Shown here one piece after another: positions 5,796-10,417 of a stretch of 10,417 nt of DNA. This DNA comes from DASYAN01 sp036501345 (GTDB taxonomy: Bacteria; Chloroflexota; Ktedonobacteria; Ktedonobacterales; Ktedonobacteraceae), in the NCBI GenBank assembly GCA_036501345.1, contig DASYAN010000415.1, positions 1 through 10,417 of the forward strand. The letters run 5' to 3'. How positions within the stretch are numbered: the first letter of the stretch is position 1; the number at the start of each line of letters is the position of its first letter. The notes below the pieces were generated by a model, which had not been told where the DNA came from, ran no database searches, and saw only the letters and a program-made list of their open reading frames with translations. A program made the translations under genes and the position numbers.

Positions 5796-6509
5796 TTAGC
5801 AGCCTCTATCATTGGAAATTACTTTGTGACTAAATAAGCTTCTATCACTACTATTAGTACCCCATACCCAAGCACTTTGACAAGAAGAGTCTTGAGAATA
5901 GGTATGCATATAGGATGAAGCCCACTGACCACTACGCAAGTTAACCTCTGGCCCTTGTTCATACTGGACATCAGAGATTCCCGCTGCAACATGCACATTC
6001 TGAAGACTTCCTATACTTGCTCGCAATCCTCCCCAAAATGATATGCAATCACTATTATTAGTACTAGGTCCATCATCACTATAGGATACATATATTACTA
6101 CTATACCAATTAATACATTTTTTTCATCGTAAACATTATCTGTCTTGGTAATCCACTGCCCTATAGAGCAGAAAGGAGAACGAGCATTTTCGAGAAAGCC
6201 ATCACAGCTTGAGCTAACACACCCACGTCTGATAGGCAGAGGAATACGCATAAAATATATTATTAAATTAGTAAGAACAATTATTACCAATAAAATAGTA
6301 AAAAATAAAATTGCTCTCATAATATTTTTTCTGCTAAATATAGTTTTTACTGTGTATTTACGCTGATTTGGATAAGTATATGTATAATACATGTTAACAG
6401 TAGGATGATCGCCATTAACCTGTCCAAATGTAGAACTATTGTTTCTAATAGTGTATTTGCCCAAGTGATCAATGGCTCCTCCATCTTGATTTTCTTGGTC
6501 ATTAAACAT
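5796..6509 (-). CDS. Single-pass membrane protein with N-terminal amyloid-type motif
   Basis: The ATG at 6509 has a good Shine-Dalgarno (AGAGGAAG) upstream. The 237-aa protein begins with a short polar leader and then residues 17-42, GKYTIRNNSSTFGQVNGD followed by HPTVNMYY, which lines up with the motif of the Bell-like protein (GK, TI, NN, GQ and GD shared). A basic stretch precedes one strongly hydrophobic segment (about 64-88, AILFFTILLVIIVLTNLIIY). The remaining ~145 residues contain several cysteines (RRGCVSSSCD, FCSIG, DCISFWGG, SSCQSAW, final RGC), suggesting a disulphide-stabilised outside domain with the motif facing the cytoplasm. I do not recognise that domain; its alternating hydrophobic pattern (IGIVVIYVSYSDDG) suggests beta structure. 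The gene is distinctly AT-rich. Possible roles are membrane sensor or membrane anchor for the NLR/Bell assembly. Confidence 0.8.
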   Translation of the reverse strand: MFNDQENQDGGAIDHLGKYTIRNNSSTFGQVNGDHPTVNMYYTYTYPNQRKYTVKTIFSRKNIMRAILFFTILLVIIVLTNLIIYFMRIPLPIRRGCVSSSCDGFLENARSPFCSIGQWITKTDNVYDEKNVLIGIVVIYVSYSDDGPSTNNSDCISFWGGLRASIGSLQNVHVAAGISDVQYEQGPEVNLRSGQWASSYMHTYSQDSSCQSAWVWGTNSSDRSLFSHKVISNDRGC

Positions 6510-6637
6510 AATTTTTTCTTCCTCTTCGTGTTCGAGAAAATGTGTAGGGGATAGAGTGCCTAGATAGTTCCTAGTGCTTACTCTGTCATATCAAACAACT
6601 TTCTGGCTGTATCGCCTTATCATCGCGTGTCACGTCG

Positions 6638-6854
6638 CTATCCCTTCATCTCCACCACTTCCCCCAGCCAATCCTCAACCCTCACCGCCTGCGCCAACGC
6701 ATTGACCATCTGCACCGTCTCGACGCTCACTGTGATCACCTGGCCGACTAGACGAACAATATAGCCAAGATTATCGATACGGTTCGGATCGCTCTCAATG
6801 CTGCTTCGTTTGTCTTTGATGGCCTTGCATTGTTGGGCCTGCCTCGACTTCAGA
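6638..6854 (-). pseudogene. C-terminal fragment of an unrecognised protein
   Basis: About 70 codons end at TAG 6638 and read convincingly as protein: KRSSIESDPNRIDNLGYIV, then RLVGQVITVSVETVQMV, NALAQAVRVEDWLGEVVEMKG. The heptad-like hydrophobic pattern suggests a helical C-terminal segment. There is no in-frame ATG with a ribosome binding site; the frame meets a stop upstream just where the 6855 repeat begins, so the 5' part seems to have been cut off at that junction. Together with the ~130 nt between it and the membrane-protein start, this accounts for 6510-6854. The family is not recognised. Confidence 0.45.
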
Positions 6855-6980
6855 ATGCTTCTTTCATGAAGAATTCTACATCAATAAGACGAGTGAGCAG
6901 AAAGGGAATAACAAGCTTGTGAAGAGTGATGACGAGAATGCATTGTCGCTGCTAGAAGTCATTGTTTCTCTTCTATCGTA
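6855..6980. repeat. Relic junction repeat R4
   Basis: 6855-6926 (ATGCTTCTTTC.TGAA...ACATCAATAAGACGAGTGAGCAGAA...AATAACAAGCTTGTGA) matches 8819-8886 with few differences. The following 6941-6980 (GCATTGTCGCTGCTAGAAGTCATTGTTTCTCTTC) is a shrunken version of the 3' end of an NB-ARC/TPR gene, with only IEEKQ-stop left on the minus strand (stop 6959-6961). It sits immediately downstream of the DUF262/HNH gene, and its partner R3 sits immediately upstream of it. Confidence 0.65.
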
Positions 6981-7016
6981 ATTCTAGTATTTATGCTGAT
7001 TCAGTAATCACTGCAA

Positions 7017-7589
7017 TCATGAGAGTGCCTCAAACCCTCGACGGATGATCTGGGCCATTAGGACGCGCCGCTGCTGCAGGAATTCTTCATAGGGAAGCTG
7101 TTCCCAGCTTTCTGGCAGTGCATGAAGTTCACACATGCGTGCCCATTCCTGGGCAGTAAAGCGCTCCCGCATCCTGAAGACATATTCTACAGGAGGAGCA
7201 TCACTGATATCGATGTTGTCGGGCCACTCTAAGAGGGCAAAGTTGGCGATCTGGTTGATGAGCTTGAGGTCTTTGATGCCCTGTGATTCGAGCCAAGCAC
7301 GTGGAAAGAGATGATGCCGCTCCAGCGATTTTTTCTTCATTTTCAGGCTGGGATCAAGAAGATCCCAAATTAGCTTGTTTGAGAATAAGACCGAAGCGCC
7401 AAGTTTTACCTGTGCTGCGTTGTACGCGAAGAGCGATGGGCTTTGCGATGAGGAGGTTTCCAAATGGGTGGGCAGCGTAATCGTCCAGAAGTCACTGGTA
7501 AGGGTACTGTTGATGATTCGGTCCAAGGCTGCCATAAACTGGTCTGTACCACCCAGATCCTTGATACGATTCAGGTCTGCATCCATCAC
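7017..7589 (-). CDS. HNH nuclease half of a GmrSD-like DUF262 protein (split gene)
   Basis: The 190-aa frame from GTG 7589 carries LERHHLFPRAWLE (about residues 89-101), then NQIANFALLEWPDNIDIS (112-129). This is the His-His/Asn/Asn layout of the HNH nuclease domain at the C-terminus of DUF262 (GmrSD-like) restriction enzymes. The same frame is open back to 7637 (FYTTSISGRYTSSPET) and is separated from the 7638-8783 frame by one TGA only. There is no ribosome binding site before the GTG, so independent translation is unlikely; the natural reading is one ~588-residue gene broken by a stop. The Trp-like context (IIGR-stop-FYTTSISGRY) suggests TGG changed to TGA. Unless read through, the nuclease half is lost. 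Confidence 0.75.
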   Translation of the reverse strand: MMDADLNRIKDLGGTDQFMAALDRIINSTLTSDFWTITLPTHLETSSSQSPSLFAYNAAQVKLGASVLFSNKLIWDLLDPSLKMKKKSLERHHLFPRAWLESQGIKDLKLINQIANFALLEWPDNIDISDAPPVEYVFRMRERFTAQEWARMCELHALPESWEQLPYEEFLQQRRVLMAQIIRRGFEALS

Positions 7590-7637
7590 CGTTTCGGGCG
7601 AACTTGTGTAGCGTCCAGAGATACTGGTGGTGTAAAA

Positions 7638-8783
7638 TCAGCGTCCGATAATCCGCTGGAGCAGGTACTCAGGCACAGTATATCGGGTCTTGCCAATCAA
7701 GTAGAATGCATAGGCGTAGAGCAGAGTGTTTTCTGAAGAAATCCATTCACGGCTGCGAAAGCCTGCGGACAAGATGGCATTGAAGAATTGATGCCAGTAT
7801 GATAGGTTTAGTACGGTTGCTTGGGCGGTTTGGAGTTGGGCAAATTGCTCTTCTCGGCGCTGCGGTAAAAATGCCTCGGTATCAATGTCGCGCCCACGTA
7901 GCATTTGATAGACGCTCCGCAAACGTCCACGATTGAAGGCAAGTGCCACAGAGACTCGGAGCAACTGATCAGGGCTAGGTTCAATAAAGTGGTTGAAAGG
8001 GGAAGGCATTGACCCATGTCCAGGAGCCCGACGTGAGACCCGACTAAATGCCTCCAACTCTTTGCGCCCTTCTTCCCAAAATACCGAGAGAAGCGTCAGG
8101 ATAAAATCTGCTTGGTTGAGCTTAATTCCCTCACTATTGATACGTACGAAGATATCTGCGACCTTCTCTTCATCCACCTCGGAGGCGATTTCTAGAGCAG
8201 TAAAAGGGTACCCTTGCAGGTTAATCAGGCGATTAATGTTGCTACTGATGATTTCTCGTTCCTCATCAGAGAGAGGGCGTCTAGCCTCCAGGTTCTTCAG
8301 AAACTCGTTTGTGAGTGTAAAACTCCCTTTGCCTGATGTCCAAAGCTCAGAAATGTTAACTATAAACTCTGGATCTTTACGAATAGCTGCATCAGCCACT
8401 TCAAATTTCCCGTCGCGAGGCCGGAAGGCAATCTCAATGTGAGTCTCGTGATAGTTCTCGTTGAGGATAGCTTTGCCGCGAAAGACGGCATAGAGCGAAG
8501 TCAGTCGTTGCTGACCATCAATGACCAGTAATGAAGGGCTTTTGTGTATTTTCTCGCTAATTCCGATTGTCCTTGCGCTATTTGCCTCTGCATTAGCCCA
8601 GAAGAGCAAGGATCCCACAGGGAAGCCTTGGTACATGGAGTCGAAGAGTTCTCGGACTTTGATTGCATTCCAGACGAATGGGCGCTGAATGTCTGGCAAG
8701 GCAATATCTCCATTATCAATGTAGTGGAGCAGTGCCGAAAGATTGTAGCTCACTTGCTTGAACAAGGTGGGCTGTTTACTCAT
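7638..8783 (-). CDS. DUF262 (GmrSD N-terminal-like) protein, truncated by TGA
   Basis: The ATG at 8783 has a strong Shine-Dalgarno (GGAGG, 7-8 nt). Key DUF262 motifs are intact: DIQRPFVWN 31-39, the ParB-like VIDGQQRLTSLY 87-98, and FVRINSEGIKLNQADF 212-227. In GmrSD-type type IV restriction systems this domain binds and hydrolyses nucleotide and licenses the HNH domain to cut modified (glucosylated hydroxymethylcytosine-type) phage DNA. Here the protein stops after 381 residues at TGA 7638-7640. The HNH domain follows in the same frame (7017-7637). The gene lies between two direct repeats (6855 and 8819) and downstream of a second NB-ARC/TPR gene, a defence-island setting. Target specificity cannot be inferred. 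Confidence 0.88.
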   Translation of the reverse strand: MSKQPTLFKQVSYNLSALLHYIDNGDIALPDIQRPFVWNAIKVRELFDSMYQGFPVGSLLFWANAEANSARTIGISEKIHKSPSLLVIDGQQRLTSLYAVFRGKAILNENYHETHIEIAFRPRDGKFEVADAAIRKDPEFIVNISELWTSGKGSFTLTNEFLKNLEARRPLSDEEREIISSNINRLINLQGYPFTALEIASEVDEEKVADIFVRINSEGIKLNQADFILTLLSVFWEEGRKELEAFSRVSRRAPGHGSMPSPFNHFIEPSPDQLLRVSVALAFNRGRLRSVYQMLRGRDIDTEAFLPQRREEQFAQLQTAQATVLNLSYWHQFFNAILSAGFRSREWISSENTLLYAYAFYLIGKTRYTVPEYLLQRIIGR

Positions 8784-8818
8784 GTCTGAACCTCCATTAC
8801 AATTCGAAAATTTCCAGT

Positions 8819-8899
8819 ATGCTTCTTTCGTGAATAATTATACATCAATAAGACGAGTGAGCAGAAGGAGAATAACAAGCTTGTGAGAAGGGACGATGA
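8819..8899. repeat. Direct repeat partner of 6855-6936, with plus-strand tail relic
   Basis: The segment matches 6855-6936 at most positions. On the plus strand one frame reads ASFVNNYTSIRRVSRRRITSL-stop, against ASFMKNSTSIRRVSRKGITSL-stop in the other copy. Another frame reads NKTSEQKENNKLVRRDDEAL-stop. The shared stop suggests the decay predates duplication. The Arg-rich part recalls the RTRYKRQR tail after copy A of the HNH-like family, which would make this a fourth or fifth relic of that family; this is tentative. Confidence 0.55.
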
Positions 8900-8900
8900 A

Positions 8901-9055
8901 GCTCTTTGAGGATGAAGAGAAATGAAGCTCTTGCTGTTGTTTCATGTATTGCTGCTAGCTCTCATTGCTTCTCTTCGCGCTGCTTTGCTTCTTCGTTGCG
9001 GCCCATTGCTCGTAGGAGGGTGATGTAGTTTTGGCGTCCTTGCTGTATATTGGGA
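8901..9055. repeat. Convergent-junction repeat R3
   Basis: This copy of the 1352-1507 and 3246-3400 segment holds the plus-strand TMKLFEDEEK tail (stop by 8925) and the stop plus last ~30 codons of the second NB-ARC/TPR gene. It is more diverged from R1 and R2 than they are from each other: TTTCATGTATTGCTGCTAGC replaces the R1/R2 TTTTATTGTGTTGCTGTGAG. Confidence 0.65.
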
Positions 9056-10417
9056 TGTTGTGATCCTAATGCTTGCTCCCAGGTGACAAGAGCACGTTTC
9101 AGGAGTGATTCTGCCTGCTCGTATAAGCCTTGAGTATGGTAATGCCTAGCTAAGTTATTGAGGATAATGGCAGTATAGGGATGCTCAGGTCCTAACTTCT
9201 CTTCATGGATTGCAAGAGCACGCTTTAAAAGAGATTCTCTCTGTTCATGCTGACCCTGCTCTTGGTAGATTGTTGTGAGATCGTTGAGGCTTACTGCTGT
9301 ATTGGGATGTTCTAGTCCCAATGTCTTTTCACGGATATCAAGAGCTTGTTTGTAAAGCGGTTCTGCCCGTTCATATTGGCCTTGGGCGTGGTAAACTCGT
9401 GCTAGGCTGTTTATTACAGCTGCAGTGTGAGGATATTCAATTCCGACAGTCTTTTCAAGGATAAGTAATGCACGTTGGAGAAGTGACTCGGCTTGAGTGT
9501 ATTGACCCTGATGGTAGCAAATGTCTGCCAAGTTATTGAGAGTGATAGCGATATCGAGATGCTCAGGGTCCAGTATCTTTTCGCAGATGAGCAAGGCACG
9601 TTGGAGAAGTGGCTCAGCCTGGGCATATTGACCACGTTCGCGATAAATGGCTGCCAAATTGTTGAGAATAGTGGCGAGATGGAAGTCGTTATACCCCAGT
9701 TCCTTCTCGAAAATTGCCAATATACGCTTATAGTATAATTCCGCCTCTTCATATCGACCTAGAGATCGATAAAGGACTGCCAGATTGTTGAGACTGCTTG
9801 CCGTATCGGGGTGCTTAGATCCCAACTGTTTCTCGCGGATAGCAAGAGCACACAGGAACAAGGGCTCGGCCTCATTGTAACTAGCACGTTGATGCAAATA
9901 AGACCCTGCATTATTGAGCAAATGGGCTGCTTCTGGAAGCATCAGGTTTCCTCGCTCAACAAGCTCAGCACAAAAAAATGCATGTGGCAGATACCGCTCA
10001 CACTTTGTCCACTGTGCAAACTCTACATCAGGAAAAGCAGCATTGACGGCATATACCGTTCGCTCAGTCCACACCTTCGTCTCCTCATCAGTCATCGCAT
10101 CTCGCAATACAGCTTGGACCAGTCGGTGGATACTCAGCGTCTTCTCTATCGCATCACGCTGAATCAGCGAATAAGCGCCGAGTGCAGCAATAGCTTTATT
10201 CAACGCCATAGGATCGTTGGCAGTTACTTGCAATAGTGGTCCGAGATGCTCCGCTCCGGCAGTGATGATCTCTTCAGGAATAGCATCAGGAGCTAGGAAG
10301 GCACAGAGTCGTAGCAGATCCGCCGCTGCAGCATTGTTCTCCTCGACGCGCTGAAAAGACAATGCCCAAGTAGTAGCCACCGAGTCAGGATGGTTATCAA
10401 GGAGACCTCCACGCTCT
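8962..10417 (-). CDS. NB-ARC/TPR NLR-like protein, 3' part (5' end outside window)
   Basis: The frame is open to the right edge. Before the GTG at 10380, ERGGLLDNHPDSV matches ERGGLRGDHPEPV in the 3308-5110 protein, so that GTG is internal, not the start. The visible ~485 residues comprise the end of the NB-ARC/winged-helix region (RVEENNAAAADLLRLCAFLAP, IHRLVQAVLRD in the MHD-equivalent position), a linker, then seven 42-residue kinesin-light-chain-type TPRs and the ETCHED-like charged tail NEEAKQREEKQ. It is clearly homologous to the NLR at 3308-5110 but has four more TPR units, so it probably recognises something different. P-loop, Walker B and any N-terminal signalling motif lie outside the window. 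The DUF262 gene follows 178 nt downstream in the same orientation, across repeats. Confidence 0.92.
   Translation of the reverse strand, partial: ERGGLLDNHPDSVATTWALSFQRVEENNAAAADLLRLCAFLAPDAIPEEIITAGAEHLGPLLQVTANDPMALNKAIAALGAYSLIQRDAIEKTLSIHRLVQAVLRDAMTDEETKVWTERTVYAVNAAFPDVEFAQWTKCERYLPHAFFCAELVERGNLMLPEAAHLLNNAGSYLHQRASYNEAEPLFLCALAIREKQLGSKHPDTASSLNNLAVLYRSLGRYEEAELYYKRILAIFEKELGYNDFHLATILNNLAAIYRERGQYAQAEPLLQRALLICEKILDPEHLDIAITLNNLADICYHQGQYTQAESLLQRALLILEKTVGIEYPHTAAVINSLARVYHAQGQYERAEPLYKQALDIREKTLGLEHPNTAVSLNDLTTIYQEQGQHEQRESLLKRALAIHEEKLGPEHPYTAIILNNLARHYHTQGLYEQAESLLKRALVTWEQALGSQHPNIQQGRQNYITLLRAMGRNEEAKQREEKQ
9034..9915 (-). repeat. Seven 126-bp TPR-encoding units
   Basis: Units follow NNLAxxYxxxGxYxxAExL, then RALxIxEKxLG, then HPxTAxxL, every 42 residues. 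They are more diverged from one another at DNA level than the units in 3380-3757, suggesting an older array. Confidence 0.85.

Noticed and set aside
6535..6600. Promoter for the membrane-protein gene (TTGATA ... CTATCT on the minus strand)
   Set aside because: The -10 match is poor and alternatives are equally likely, so it is not supported well enough to annotate.
7638..7640. TGA as a programmed selenocysteine or reassigned Trp codon
   Set aside because: There is no evident selenocysteine insertion structure, Sec is not expected in this family, and other genes in the window use TGA as a normal stop (for example 3308 and 8962).

Overview
The window looks like an accessory, defence-rich stretch of a bacterial chromosome. 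The gene content fits Ktedonobacterales (Chloroflexota): NB-ARC/TPR proteins in several copies, Bell-like and amyloid-motif proteins, CxxC/CxxCH HNH-type relics, many decayed fragments and moderate GC. Filamentous actinobacteria or cyanobacteria are alternatives. This assignment is inference from gene families, because no marker gene is present.

Layout. 84-470 (-) is a small hypothetical gene. 471-2237 is a graveyard: an unassigned 54-codon frame, three decayed copies of a small HNH-like zinc-finger protein (+), the last ~32 codons of an NB-ARC/TPR gene (-), and a ~220-bp element with 24-bp terminal inverted repeats. 2238-3170 (+) is an intact zinc-less quinone oxidoreductase-type dehydrogenase. 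3308-5110 (-) is a complete NB-ARC/TPR (NLR-like) ATPase. It overlaps by 23 nt the upstream 5088-5543 (-) gene, a Bell-like membrane-active domain with a C-terminal amyloid-type motif. 5796-6509 (-) is a single-pass membrane protein with a related N-terminal motif. 6638-6854 (-) is an orphan C-terminal coding fragment. 7017-8783 (-) is a DUF262/HNH (GmrSD-like type IV restriction) gene cut in two by one in-frame TGA. 8962 to the right edge (-) is the 3' part of a second NB-ARC/TPR gene with seven TPR units.

How the parts fit. The NLR, Bell-like protein and membrane protein appear to share one short motif (GK-[FY]-TI-x-NN ... GQ ... GD), carried at the N-terminus, C-terminus and N-terminus respectively. 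This is the arrangement of bacterial amyloid signalling (BASS) pairs. In that scheme the NLR senses a trigger through its TPRs, oligomerises and templates the motif on the Bell effector, causing membrane damage and cell death. The membrane protein is an unexpected third member. With the nearby GmrSD-like gene, the locus reads as an abortive-infection and restriction island.

The region appears to be shaped by recombination. The 3' end of the NB-ARC/TPR family, facing a short plus-strand peptide tail, recurs in the same orientation near 1352, 3246, 8901 and, very decayed, 6941. The dehydrogenase and the GmrSD-like gene each lie between two of these repeats.
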